This document shows, in pieces, positions 42,071-52,871 of a stretch of 64,000 nt of DNA (position 1 is the first letter of the stretch; each line of letters starts with the position of its first letter). The notes beneath the pieces were generated by a model. The model was not told where the DNA came from and did not search any database. It saw only the letters and a program-made list of their open reading frames with translations. Both the position numbers and the translations under genes were made by a program. The DNA comes from Metopolophium dirhodum (Eukaryota; Arthropoda; Insecta; Hemiptera; Aphididae): NCBI RefSeq assembly GCF_019925205.1, contig NC_083568.1, positions 3,586,237-3,650,236 of the forward strand, read 5' to 3'.

Positions 42071-43280
42071 TAAATGTATTTAAATAATTAAATAATATAT
42101 GGGATTAAGAAAGTCAAGAAAAATATTATACACGCTATTATATTTTATGAGTGAAATTAATTTAAATATTATTACAACATAAAATTGGTGCAACTATAGA
42201 AATATACTCAGCACACCTCAAAGTTTAAAATGTGCACCCCTAAGAAATAAAAGAATTCCCACTATATTTTGATTATTTCGAAGTAAAAATGATCAATAAG
42301 TATAAAACTTTTGTACTATATCGTATATCGAGAAACAAAATGTGTAGGCACTTCGCTATTTGTTCTCGGCTATAACATAATATTATAAAATAATTTGTAG
42401 CTTATAATGTGTTGTACACTAATTGTACAGAACAGGTCACAGACACGTAGTTATTACTTATATTTGTATTACAATAGTCATAAGATTATTATATTATTAT
42501 CAGTTGATCAAATAACTTCGTGCACCTGATAAAGAAATTGTTTCTATATTTTTGGCAGGTATGTGCAGCCTATAAATGTATGCGCGTTGACATTGTCTCC
42601 TTATGTTTATAATTTGTTTTTGAAGTGTATTTATTATTGAATTATACCATTATTATAGGTATCTGGTATAATATATTGCAAAATATTTGTTGTTCAATTG
42701 TTTACATAGCTACGCGTTTTACAAATGGCGCCACGCCGATGTTTAGAAAAAAATAATTTTTTTATGTGTTTTTTTTTTTATAAATAGAAGCGTACGAACA
42801 TTTTTCGAGCCTTCGAGGTTTCGTAAATTTGCGATTAAACCACCTGTCATCAGTATCGTTCCAAAAGTATATTTCTTTAATCTCTACCACGGCGGTTTTA
42901 TGTTATACAGGTTTTATATCTTATTATTATTTGTGTTATCTACTTATATATTACTTCAATAAGTTTTCGATGTATTGTATGACTGCAGCGTCGCATAAAT
43001 TTCCACACCACCTGTATGCTTGTTAAACGACATTTATAATATCACATCGTCCATGTTGTTTAAAATCATATGAGGTAGTACAAGTGGCGCGTTTTTTTTT
43101 TTTTTGTGGTGTGCCCTGTAGGCCTAATCCACATTGCAAGCGAGAACACGCGAACGCCGGTCGACTACAATAATATTGTAATTTACATAGATGGAAAACT
43201 GCACTTCTCTCGTATAACATTGTTCGTTGTTTATACATCAATAGAACATATTATTATTATTTTAATATAAATAAATAAAT
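42071..43280 (+). repeat. Left flank block of unit A (matches 48879-50101)
   Basis: About 1.2 kb shared with unit B at an offset of about 6,808-6,821 bp. Both copies keep short frames such as the plus-strand one at 42829-43026 almost unchanged, but the match is equally good outside the frames, so I read this as recent duplication, not coding constraint. No gene is supported here. Confidence 0.8.
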
Positions 43281-43331
43281 AATAATTGCATTCATTGTTG
43301 ATGTGCGTGCGTCTATGAATCTAAAAAGTGT

Positions 43332-43405
43332 AATATTGAAAACATTGATAATTTTTTTCTGTCTGCAATTCAGTGGATAACATTTTGCGATGTGCTCTAG
43401 TATAC
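43332..43405 (+). repeat. Inverted repeat, left arm, unit A
   Basis: This segment (landmarks CTGTCTGCAATTCAGTGGAT and GATGTGCTCTAGTATAC) is the reverse complement, with roughly 85-90% identity by eye, of 47851-47923 on the other side of the gene. The equivalent arm in unit B (51112-51230) matches its partner over about 119 bp. Unit A has therefore lost about 225 bp that included the inner part of this arm. Confidence 0.8.
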
Positions 43406-43481
43406 AGAGCATATAATTTCATAGTTTTATTGAACATAATACAATTTAGTAAAAGCATTCTAAGCATACGCAGCCATACGT

Positions 43482-43535
43482 AGCCAATATAGAGGTAATA
43501 GATTCAATAAACTACCCCATTTATTTTTTAGTGTA
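43482..43535 (+). repeat. Direct repeat, left copy, unit A
   Basis: AGCCAATATAGAGGTAATAG through ATTTTTTAGTGTA matches 47924-47979 in the same orientation with about six differences. The two copies bracket the gene at a distance of about 4.4 kb. The corresponding unit-B pair is 51483-51536 and 56086-56141. Confidence 0.75.
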
Positions 43536-43967
43536 TGATATCTATGGGTATAAATGCCTATATCCGCTGACGAACGTGTATCACGCGTTTTCTCAAATGG
43601 TTCAAGTGGAGAGCAGAGCCCATAAGAGAAGTTTTAACGTCAAAATACACTCAAGTTATGTAAGTTAGATGTAATTACGAAATTGATTATATCAAATACA
43701 GCAGGTGCACAATACTCGAACGGCAAAAAAATAAGTTACTTAAGAAAAATAAATTATAATATAGACCAGTTTCAAATAATATAGCAAAATGTATAAAATA
43801 ATATATTTATAATAATTATTCATAAATTAATTAATATTTATTTTATCTACGTTTATGTATTTATATTTTGTATTCATTTTGGTTCCTAATATTATTTTTA
43901 TTCATTTGTTTTAAACATATTATAATATACATTTAACTAATTGACAAATTACGATTTATTTAATAAT

Positions 43968-44168
43968 TTATTTAATTATAGTTATGAACATTGGAAATAT
44001 TTTAGGATCATCAAAATTAAATTTTGAAGAATACCTGTATTCAGCTTTTTTAATTCCTTTTGTTAAAATTCTATGGACTGTACCAATATTCCGACAAACC
44101 TCGTTTAGGTGGCCACCATTCCCAATCCTGTCCCATATACCAATATAATCATACGAAACTATAGCCAT
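43968..44168 (-). other. Small open frame downstream of the secreted-protein gene
   Basis: A 66-codon minus-strand frame with fairly ordinary composition (segment GIWDRIGNGGHLNEVCRNIG), 544 bp beyond the stop of the 890-codon gene. In unit B the same position (about 52128-52330) has a stop after about 37 codons (GGA to TAA), while the surrounding DNA is otherwise nearly the same. This could be an exon fragment of an older gene or chance. The stop in one copy and the short length argue against a functional protein. Confidence 0.2.
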
Positions 44169-44711
44169 TGGTGTATTAATTTAACCTACCATTTGAATAA
44201 GTTTCATATTAACTACGACATATAAAGTTATTAGTGAAGCTGAGAACTTCTAGCTTTTTCATATTTATCTAGAAAGGCCACAGTGTGAGTGATGTATCGA
44301 TATATTTCGTAAAACAAGTAATTTAAACTCGAACTTTTACATTGCATATTTTTGCATATTTTGTCATTATTGCATAGAAAAATATAATTGAGGATTTGTT
44401 GAAAAATAAAAACATATTTTACAGTTATTAAGATTATAATATAATAGAAGCAAATTTTAAGTTTTAGCATAAACTGTCATTCTCCTATATTGTACACAAT
44501 GTTAATATATTACAATAACTTTAAAAAAAATAAAATATGTATTCGTATTTGTAAATTACAACTATATGAGGACTAGAGAATGAAAAATTATTGTAACCGA
44601 GAAGGGTAACAAATATTGCTTATGAATAGTATTATTTTACAATTCCGAATATATTATTTGTTATAAAAGTTTTTTATAAATGATGTCTATTCAAAATCCT
44701 GTTACCTTCAA

Positions 44712-47384
44712 TTAAATATTGATTATGAGTTTTGTGAGCATATTGTTAGCAGCCTTGACTAATTCGCAGGTATTCTCAGTCATATCTTCAAAAACTATCT
44801 CTGTCAATTTTTTTTTTGTTTTTCTAAGGAAAAAATTTTCAAATTGATCCTTTATGGTTTCCTCCGTTATCAGAATATCTTCTATTGTTTTTTGTATGAA
44901 CATTCCAAATTTTTCGAATTCCTTTTCTGTATTTTCTTTTAATTTGTCTATTTTTAAATACAGATTATCCGGATCGTCTCCATTGCCAGACACTTTAAAT
45001 TGTGCTCTTTTTTCTTTAGACTTAAGTTTTTTGAGGTAATTTTCAGTAATTTTTGCTCTTTGATAACATAGATCATATATCATCGTAGAAAATTGATCAA
45101 CACTAGATACTAGTATCGATAAATTTTCAGGAAAATTTTCAATATTAAGTAACATCTTATATTGATGGTGAAAATCATCACAATCATCTAACCGCAATAC
45201 ATTTGATTTGGGATGATGTGTGTTGACTAAGTAATTAACGAAACCCCTGACTTTGTAAAATACTGAACCAAGAATATATAAGAAATATACATCATACAAT
45301 TTGAACACATGAGAAGGGTTCATAATAATTGCACATATGTTCTCATAAATTTCATCAATGTACTTCCTTTCACCTTTGTAAAAAAAACTGATCGTGTGTT
45401 TGTTTTTAGTGAACAAATCCGTATTTTCAAGATAGGTTTTAAAAAAATTGTAAATATTTAAAAAAGTTGAGTAGTTTTCATCTATCGGTACGTTTTGGTA
45501 GGCCTCAAGGTTCTGCACAAATGAATTTAAACGTTTATTAAGGACATCATCATTGTCTATAACCTCGAGATTTCTACTGTTCAATAACAAGAAATTGAAT
45601 TTTGGTGGACTACAGTGATCAATATCATAGGTATTTAAAATAGACATAATCATTGACATAAACATCGGCGCTTGATTGGGTTTGAAATGATCACTGTGCT
45701 TTGGATTCAAGACAACGTAGATATGGTATGACACTTTTAAAAGGTCCCTACAGCCATTGAACGTACAGCGTTCGATAACCTCAATAGACCATTTTCTAAT
45801 CGTTGACAAAATTGTATTAACTTGCTTGTTGTATTCGTCTATTAAATCATTTTCTTTGTCGACAATCGTTTTTAAAAATGTGGTTACTTGGAGACAGAGA
45901 CTGTACAAATCTTTAACATATTGACACCTGCTACTATCCGATAGTTTATCGTCCACATCAGATCGAACGATTTCATCGATTGGCACATCCTCGTACACAA
46001 TGTGTTCGACTTTTGATAGATCTCTTATGAATGGTATGTAATATTTAGCGAATTCTTTGCGTAGGAATTTACACACCGAAATATAACAGTAAAACTTTTC
46101 ACTGTTTAAATTCAGATATGTTGTAAATTCATCTAATTTAGAAACGTCTTGATATTCAGTTGCATTATCAGTTTCTAAAATTATATTGGTCATCAAGTCA
46201 CGCAGATCGGTAATCTTTTTAATCAATTTATTCATTTCATCGGTATCATATGTTTGGCCCGTAAAATAATCAGTGACATCTGTTGGCAATTCTATAAATT
46301 GTGGTATTGACTTAACAATGTCTTCCGGCTTGAGCAGAGTTTCCTGTTGGAAGGCCATTATTATCTTACTGTATATTAATTTTACAATTGTATCAAAAAT
46401 CGACTCCTGATACCAAAATATTAGTTCAAGATCACACTCACGTTTTTCAATTTTTTGCAGTATTTGGTAAATCTTAATTGTTTTAGAATTTGTATAAACT
46501 TCTGCATGAGAAATCTCCCGTAAAACCGGATGATCCGGGTTCTCAGCCACAATATTTACTAACAACATTTGATCCGTAGTACAATATTTGGGACTATCTT
46601 CTAAGCCCAGTTTGTTTATACGATGGAAAATCATTTTCATGAATTCATTTATTTCAGCTGATATAGTTATCCAGGAATCGAAGAAATGTAATGATTTAAT
46701 CGAATATTTATTAAATTTATTATATTTTTTATTATAAGTGTGAACATCACAATTCGTGGCCACGAACATTTGACTTAAGTTCATTATTTCAAGAATTGAA
46801 CGAACAACTACATCATCTGATGGTGGTTGTTTGATATCTGAAGGGAGCGTCAAAAAGTGAATTTTAAATTGTAGTAATAACATTGTTTTTAATAACGACG
46901 TATCATAATCTCTCGAATCGGCGAGATGTAAGAACTTGTGCAGTAAAATACTTATACAATGTATAACATAAGAGTTGATATCCCTGAATTGATTAATTAG
47001 ATTTGGTCTTACAAAAGGTTTATTATCGTAAGGGTTTTGAAATTTCGATTGATAAAATATTGGGAATTTTTCGATGGATTTAAATAGTTTATTCTGAAGC
47101 CATTGAGCAAATGAACAGTTCATATAAATATAAAATACATTCATATACATATCTTTTTTTTCTTCTGTAGCAGATGGAACCAAATGTCCATACAAAATTA
47201 AATCCACATTGTATAGTTGAATACTATATGACAAGTTATCTTCGGTCGATATATTATAACGTATTGCAATATCGACAGCATTCTCTAATTTCGATAATTC
47301 TGGTGACTCTGATAAAACTGAAAAACTGTTCGACGTAATGCACAAAAATATTAACATAAATTTATATAGTTTCATATGCGACAT
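44712..47384 (-). CDS. Predicted secreted protein of unknown function, 890 aa (copy A, intact)
   Basis: A single uninterrupted 890-codon frame, by far the longest in the window. The N-terminus has two candidate starts, Met1 and Met4. After Met4 comes a short basic stretch (KLYK) and a hydrophobic core (MLIFLCITSNSFSVL), a typical signal peptide with cleavage likely around residues 22-27. The mature part is acidic/basic mixed and predicted mostly helical, with few cysteines, N-glycosylation sequons at Asn44 and Asn50, and a Lys/Glu-rich stretch near residues 765-870 that could form coiled coil. I see no second membrane segment and no ER-retention tail, so secretion is the simplest reading. I recognise no enzymatic motif or known family. 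It is intronless, recently duplicated and bracketed by inverted and direct repeats. Those traits are shared by rapidly evolving secreted (for example salivary or effector-like) insect genes, but that role is inference. A TATA-like sequence lies upstream. Confidence 0.85.
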   Translation of the reverse strand: MSHMKLYKFMLIFLCITSNSFSVLSESPELSKLENAVDIAIRYNISTEDNLSYSIQLYNVDLILYGHLVPSATEEKKDMYMNVFYIYMNCSFAQWLQNKLFKSIEKFPIFYQSKFQNPYDNKPFVRPNLINQFRDINSYVIHCISILLHKFLHLADSRDYDTSLLKTMLLLQFKIHFLTLPSDIKQPPSDDVVVRSILEIMNLSQMFVATNCDVHTYNKKYNKFNKYSIKSLHFFDSWITISAEINEFMKMIFHRINKLGLEDSPKYCTTDQMLLVNIVAENPDHPVLREISHAEVYTNSKTIKIYQILQKIEKRECDLELIFWYQESIFDTIVKLIYSKIIMAFQQETLLKPEDIVKSIPQFIELPTDVTDYFTGQTYDTDEMNKLIKKITDLRDLMTNIILETDNATEYQDVSKLDEFTTYLNLNSEKFYCYISVCKFLRKEFAKYYIPFIRDLSKVEHIVYEDVPIDEIVRSDVDDKLSDSSRCQYVKDLYSLCLQVTTFLKTIVDKENDLIDEYNKQVNTILSTIRKWSIEVIERCTFNGCRDLLKVSYHIYVVLNPKHSDHFKPNQAPMFMSMIMSILNTYDIDHCSPPKFNFLLLNSRNLEVIDNDDVLNKRLNSFVQNLEAYQNVPIDENYSTFLNIYNFFKTYLENTDLFTKNKHTISFFYKGERKYIDEIYENICAIIMNPSHVFKLYDVYFLYILGSVFYKVRGFVNYLVNTHHPKSNVLRLDDCDDFHHQYKMLLNIENFPENLSILVSSVDQFSTMIYDLCYQRAKITENYLKKLKSKEKRAQFKVSGNGDDPDNLYLKIDKLKENTEKEFEKFGMFIQKTIEDILITEETIKDQFENFFLRKTKKKLTEIVFEDMTENTCELVKAANNMLTKLIINI

Positions 47385-47475
47385 TTTGACACAACGTACT
47401 ATATTAGGTTCAAACTAACTACTGCGTATGCAATTGCTTCAATCGTTGTATTAGGCTTATAAAATATAATATGTG
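47384..47475 (-). promoter_or_regulatory. Candidate core promoter of copy A
   Basis: On the minus strand a TATA-like tract (TATATTTTATAAG, about 47456-47470) lies about 75 bp upstream of the ATG. About 30-35 bp further on is GCATACGCAGTAGTTAG, which could contain the initiation site. The same arrangement is present before copy B (about 55546-55637). In such AT-rich DNA a TATA match is weak evidence on its own. Confidence 0.35.
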
Positions 47476-47850
47476 TGTAATATTATTTACCAGACACATG
47501 AAAATATGTTCAGAAGTTGAACAGCTGTTTAATAAAATAGGTTAATTTTGTTTATGCTTATCGATTAATTCATAGGAAAATGTATTGAACTTTGAGTAGA
47601 TATGCATATTATTGATAAAATTATTTCTTCGGTGAATATAGTTTTTAAAATACCAAAATAAACTAATTCACCATGATAATGTACTCTAATATTGTAGTAT
47701 TGTAATTTAGGTTAGGTATAACTTAAACTTAAAAAAATACTCTATAGGCTTTTATCGAAAGATTATTTGAACAAATGCTATAACGTCAGCTTTAACCAAC
47801 CAATATAGTTTCGGTTACAATATAACTTAAATGTAAAAATGATTAAATTT

Positions 47851-47923
47851 GTATACTAGAGCACATCGATAAACGTTATCCACTGAATTGCAGACAGAAT
47901 AAATCATCTAAATTTTCAATATT
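47851..47923 (-). repeat. Inverted repeat, right arm, unit A
   Basis: Reverse-complement partner of 43332-43405. Landmarks on the plus strand are GTATACTAGAGCACATCGAT and ATCCACTGAATTGCAGACAG. It lies about 470 bp upstream of the start codon. The unit-B equivalent is 55966-56085. Confidence 0.8.
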
Positions 47924-47979
47924 AGCCAATATAGAGGTAACTGATTCAATATGCTACCCCTTTTATTTTTTAGTGTGTA
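47924..47979 (+). repeat. Direct repeat, right copy, unit A
   Basis: Same-orientation partner of 43482-43535, immediately adjoining the inverted-repeat arm. It runs into the hairpin at 47971-48033. Confidence 0.75.
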
Positions 47980-48033
47980 CCACTTTATGATATCTATGTT
48001 ATACCCATAGATATCATACAGTGGTACACACTA
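47971..48033. repeat. Near-perfect hairpin, 28-bp arms (unit A)
   Basis: The arms 47971-47998 and 48006-48033 are complementary at 27 of 28 positions around a 7-base loop. The left arm begins TAGTGTGTACCACTTTATGA. The left flank of the gene carries only a single copy of the ATGATATCTATGGGTATA part, so the hairpin looks like a local inverted duplication specific to the right flank. The same hairpin is at 56133-56195 in unit B. Confidence 0.8.
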
Positions 48034-48880
48034 TTTGCCGACGAACGCGTGTGCACATATATATATATATATATTATACGTATAGAATGTATATGTTATA
48101 ATTCGCTGTGTTTGTTTCATGTTTAAGACATCGTAATTTCATGTACTACTGCAGGTCTACGACTGTATAATATTATATACGATCATATAAGTTTAGGGCC
48201 AAAGTAATAATAGCTAATACTATTATATTTTATCATAATATACGAATATTATCACTGGAACGTCGTCAAAGCACTGATATAACATTATGGCTGTAAAGAA
48301 AACTGTTTTATGAATATCATCCGTCTCCAATACCACTACGTACACCATATAATATTACGATACAGAATCGTTCATCGGGTTCAGAGTACTTTTTTATTAG
48401 TTTGGCAATGACTATTAACAGTGGCGTGTCGGAGGAAGTGGAATTCGATTGACGGCCGACTCCGAGCATACTTTTTATAATATACGATTTTAAGGGCTTG
48501 TTTGTACAATACATCTCGCATTTATTACAAAAATCGAACAATAATTTTGAAGATTCTTCAGACGATACAGTTTGTGCTTTTATTTATAAATACATATATT
48601 ATGATATTGTTCATATGCGTATATCGGTACTCGAATACAATATTATTAAGGGTTGGTATTTCAATATAATATACCTACTTAAGCTTAAGTGAGGTTTGAT
48701 TATAATTTTCTGTGTTTTTATCGGACTTCAAGAGATAAGCTCCAATTAGCTTGGGTTTATCTTAAGGAAAGCTCTGTGTAAGGTTCCACGAGTTCATCCT
48801 AAAAGTATACATTTTTTCCAATCTTAAGTGTTAATCAGACCTGTTTCTGGCCATTTCGATACATATTTTACTTGTTTTTA
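48034..48880. other. Upstream flank of unit A, no gene seen
   Basis: This contains an AT dinucleotide run (about 48058-48074) and a block at about 48470-48670 that recurs in unit B (56635-56835) and, strongly diverged, at 57820-57985. Short frames here are kept in both units only as far as the DNA as a whole is kept. Confidence 0.5.
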
Positions 48881-50101
48881 AATGTATTTAAATAATTAAA
48901 TAATATCTGGGATTAGAAAAGTCAAGAAAAATATTATACACGCTATTATATTTGATGAGTGAAATTAATTTAAATATTATTACAACATAAAATTGGTGCA
49001 ACTATAGAGATATACTCAGCACATCTCAAAGTTTAACATGTGCACCCCTAAGAAATAAAAGAATTCCCACTATATTTTGATTATTTCGAAGTAAAAATGA
49101 TCAATAAGTATAACAATTTTGTACTATACTCATACTACATATATCGTATATCGAGAAACAAAATATGTAGTTACTTCGCTATTTGTTCTCGGCTATAACA
49201 TAATATTATAAAATAATTTGTAGCTTATAATGTGTTGTACACTAATTGTACAGAACAGGTCACAGACACGTAGTTATTACTTATATTTGTATTACAATAG
49301 TCATAAGATTATTATATTATTATCAGTTGATCAAATAACTTCGAGCACATGATAATGACATTTTTTCTATATTTTTGGCAGGTATCTGCAGCCTATAAAT
49401 GTATGCGCGTTGACATTGTCTCTTTATGTTTATAATTTGTTTTTGAAGTGTATTTATTATTGAATTATACCATATTATAGATATCTGGTATAATATATTG
49501 CAAAATGTTTGTTGTTCAATTGTTTACATAGCTACGCGTTTTACAAATGGCTCCACGCCGATGTTTAGAAAAAAATAATTTTTTTTATGTGTTTTTTTTT
49601 TTATAAATAGAAGCATACGAACATTTTTCGAGCCTTCGAGGTTCGTAAATTTGCGATTAAACCACCTGTCATCAGTATCGCTCCAAAAGTATATTTCTTT
49701 AATCTCTACCACGGCGGTTTTATGTTATACAGGTTTTATATCTTATTATTATTTGTGTTATCTACTTATATATTACTTCAATAAGTTTTCGATGTATTGT
49801 ATGACTGCAGCGTCGCATAAATTTCCACACCACCTTTATGCTTGTTAAACGACATTTATAATATCACATCGTCCATGTTGTTTAAAATCATATGAGGTAG
49901 TACAAGTGGCGCATTTTTTTTTTTTTGTGGTGTGCCCTGTAGGCCTAGTCCACATTGCAAGCGAGAACACGCGAACGCCGGTCGACTACAATAATATTGT
50001 AATTTACATAGATGGAAAACTGCACTTCTCTCGTATAACATTGTTCGTTGTTTATACATCAATAGAACATATTATTATTATTTTAATATAAATAAATAAA
50101 T

Positions 50102-51060
50102 GCCAAATTTAACGTTGAATATAGGTTTTAATTTCAAATTTTTAATTTTGTTGCAAGACGGCATTCGCACATTTTCGGCTTACTATAGCGTTTTACCATC
50201 CCGTTATGAAGTGCTATTAATGAATAGCTTCTTCTTCAAGCCAACCATGACCAATGCCCTATAATTGTATTACCCCTCCATTGTGCTTATTGTAATTTTA
50301 TTTTTATACAGATTGTGCAAATAAAAACAAATATGACTAAAAAAAACTATAGCGTTGAATTTTAGTGGGTTTCATCCTCTGTATAAAAGCGAGCTAGGCT
50401 GCTGGTGCTGAGGGATTTGTATTCGTTAAATAGCATTATAAGTCCAAGAGGTGTAAAAATACAAGAGTTTAAAATTATTAGGATGATTCCCTCGATTCTT
50501 ATTTAAAATTCAACACTGTCCTAATATTATAACTATAACTATAACTATATTATTAATTATTATTATTATGATGATATATTTATATCTATCTTATTATTAT
50601 TTTTTATTTATTATTACTTAGAGATTACTCAAATCCTATTTCTAAGTATCCTACCACTCACTATTCCTACTGGGCTTCTTTATTCAACCTGTTTTAAATG
50701 TCGTGAAACTCATTCATATACATTGTTTTACGGTCTTGGAACAAAGTTTTTATTTTGTGTGTGTGACGCCGGCCGGCGATGTGACGGTGATGTGTTTGTT
50801 GTGACATGTGGAGATGAAATGGTGAGGTGACGACAATATTAATTAAATACATTTACAAAATACAAAAAATCAACTTACTTGGTTTAGGCATTTATAGTTT
50901 AACTTACGTATGTGCCGACCAAGACTCATATCAAAATAATTCCTTATCGTCACTTGGACTCAATAACTTTTCTATAGACCTTGGCGGTGTTGAAACATTG
51001 TTTGTGCATACAAATATTTCCGTATTTAGATCTGTGGTCTGAGAGATAAAATCCTTCGTT
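50102..51060. mobile_element. 959-bp segment present in unit B only
   Basis: Between bases matching 43280 and 43281 of unit A, unit B has 959 extra bases. The left junction is in a TAAA/ATAA repeat, so a target duplication longer than a base or so cannot be seen, and I found no terminal inverted repeats. It could be an insertion in B or a deletion in A. The segment contains TTA/ATA runs, a GT-rich piece (50757-50764) and an exon-like stretch at 50908-51038. It is labelled a mobile element only because of its presence/absence pattern; the mechanism is unknown. Confidence 0.4.
50908..51038 (-). pseudogene. Exon-like fragment with splice-site consensus at both ends
   Basis: On the minus strand, TTTTATCTCTCAG (a good acceptor) precedes base 51038 and ATAC-GTAAGTT (a strong donor) follows base 50908. 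The 131-nt interval between has a frame with ordinary protein composition (segments TEIFVCTNNVSTPPRSIEKL and LSPSDDKELF), broken by one TGA about 12 codons before the donor. It may be a decayed exon of an unidentified gene carried into unit B. The combination could also be chance. Confidence 0.3.
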
Positions 51061-51111
51061 AATAATTGCATTCATTGTTGATGTGCGTGCGTCTATGAAT
51101 CTAAAAAGTGT

Positions 51112-51230
51112 AATATTGAAAATATTGATAATTTTTTTCTGTCTGCAATTCAGTGGATAACATTTTGCGATGTGCTCTAGTATTCAGATTTAATCGTGTT
51201 TGCATTTAAGTTATATTAAAATGAAACTAT
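51112..51230 (+). repeat. Inverted repeat, left arm, unit B (long form)
   Basis: This 119-bp arm is the reverse complement of 55966-56085 with scattered mismatches. Beyond the part shared with unit A it adds GCATTTAAGTTATATT, which matches the partner's complement of AATATAACCTCAATGTAAAA. This shows that the arm was longer in the ancestor. Confidence 0.75.
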
Positions 51231-51413
51231 GCAAAAAAATGATGTTATAATATATATATTCTAAATATCAAAAACCATTATTCTCGATGGTGTAGAGGAG
51301 TGGTTCCCTAAGTACTTACTTTTTTTGGACCAAATTAAGCCACAGTTCCCTACACTGTGAATACCACGAGAAACATACATTTTAAACGAATACTATTCAT
51401 TATCATTGATAAT
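51231..51413. other. Segment missing from unit A, with hAT-like words
   Basis: Part of the roughly 225 bp lost from unit A. It contains GAGGAGTGGTTCCCTAAGTA followed by TTTTTTTGGACC, which resembles the end of a hAT-type miniature element, but no partner end or target duplication is visible. Confidence 0.3.
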
Positions 51414-51482
51414 CAAATTTCATAGTTTTATTGAACATAATACAATTTAGTAAAAGCATTCTAAGCATACGCAGCCATACGT

Positions 51483-51536
51483 AGCCAATATAGAGGTAAT
51501 AGATTCAATAAACTACCCCATTTATTTTTTAGTGTA
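51483..51536 (+). repeat. Direct repeat, left copy, unit B
   Basis: Equivalent of 43482-43535. It pairs with 56086-56141 on the far side of the gene copy. Confidence 0.75.
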
Positions 51537-52871
51537 TGATATCTATGGGTATAAATGCCTCTATCCGCTGACAAACGAGTGTGCACACACATAAAATATA
51601 TACTATATATATATTATACATATAGAATGTAGACAAATTTATAGAATTTAAAGCGTTACATTTGTCAGTGTCGCTGATATTATCACGCGTTTTCTCCAAT
51701 GGTTCAAGCGGAGAGCAGATCCCACCAAGAGAAGTTGTAACGTCAAAATACACTCAAGTTATGTAAGTTAGATGTAATTACGAAATTGACTATATCAAAT
51801 ACAGCAGGTGCACAATACTCGAACGGCTTTAGTGTTAACAAAATAAAAAAAAAACAAAATACCTTGCAAGACTAGTTAGGTACAAAATGTTTGTGAGAGT
51901 TACTTAAGAAAAAGAAATTATAATAAAGACCAGTTTCAAATAATATAGCAAAATATATAAAATAATATATTTATAATAATTATTCATAAATTAAATATTT
52001 ATTTTATCTACGTTTATGTATTTATATTTTGTGTTCATTTTGGTTCCTAATATTTTTTTTTACATTTGTTTTAAACATATTATTATATACATTTAACTAA
52101 TTGACAAATCACGATTTATTTAATAATTTTTTTAATTATAGTTATGAACATTGAAAATATTTTAGGATCATCAAAATTAAATTTTGAAGAGTACCTGTAT
52201 TCAGCTTTTTTAATTTATTTTGTTAAAATTCTATGGACTGTACCAATATTCCGACAAACCTCGTTTAGGTGGCCACCATTCCCAATCCTAACCCATATAC
52301 CAATATGATCATACGAAATTATAGCCATTGGTATATTAATTTAACCTACCATTCGAATAAGTTTCATATTAACTACGACGTATAAAGTTACTAGTGAAGC
52401 TGAGAACTTCTAGCTTTTTCATATTTATCTAGAAAGGCCACAGTGTGAGTGATGTATCGATATATTTCGTAAAACAAGTAATTTAAACTCAAAATTTTAC
52501 ATTGCGTAGTTTTGCATATTTTGTCATTATTGCGTAGAAAAATATAATTGAGGATTTGTTGAAAAATAAAAACATATTTTACAGTTATTAAGATTATAAT
52601 ATAATAGAAGCAAATTTTATGTTTTAGCATAAACTATCATTCTTCTATATTGTACACAATGTTAATATATTATAATAACGTTTAAAATAATTAAATATGT
52701 ATTCGTATTTGTAAATTACAACTATATGGGGACTAGAGAATGAAAAATTATTGTAACCGAGAAGGGTAACAAATATTGCTTATGAATAGTATTATTTTAC
52801 AATTCCGAATATATTATTTGTTATAAAAGTTTTTTATAAATGATGTCTATTCAAAATCCTGTTACCTTCAA

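Larger units (their letters stand above)
42071..48880 (-). repeat. Tandem duplication, unit A (~6.8 kb)
   Basis: Unit A and unit B (48881-57045) are head-to-tail copies. The left edge TAAATGTATTTAAATAATTA at 42071 recurs at 48879, and the right edge GCCATTTCGATACATATTTT near 48850 recurs near 57015. The junction between the units lies at about 48,880, with only 2-5 bp of shared sequence (TAA), consistent with microhomology or unequal exchange. Apart from a few indels the copies differ at roughly one to two per cent of positions by eye, so the duplication is recent or has been homogenised. Unit A holds the intact secreted-protein gene. Confidence 0.9.

Noticed and set aside
42829..43026. 65-codon frame duplicated exactly at 49651-49848
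   Set aside because: Its conservation is explained by the recent tandem duplication; surrounding non-coding DNA is equally similar.
44231..44470. 79-codon frame downstream of the secreted gene, also open at 52391-52630
   Set aside because: It differs between the units by about six replacements, a higher rate than in the main gene, with no sign of constraint. It is probably non-coding 3' DNA.
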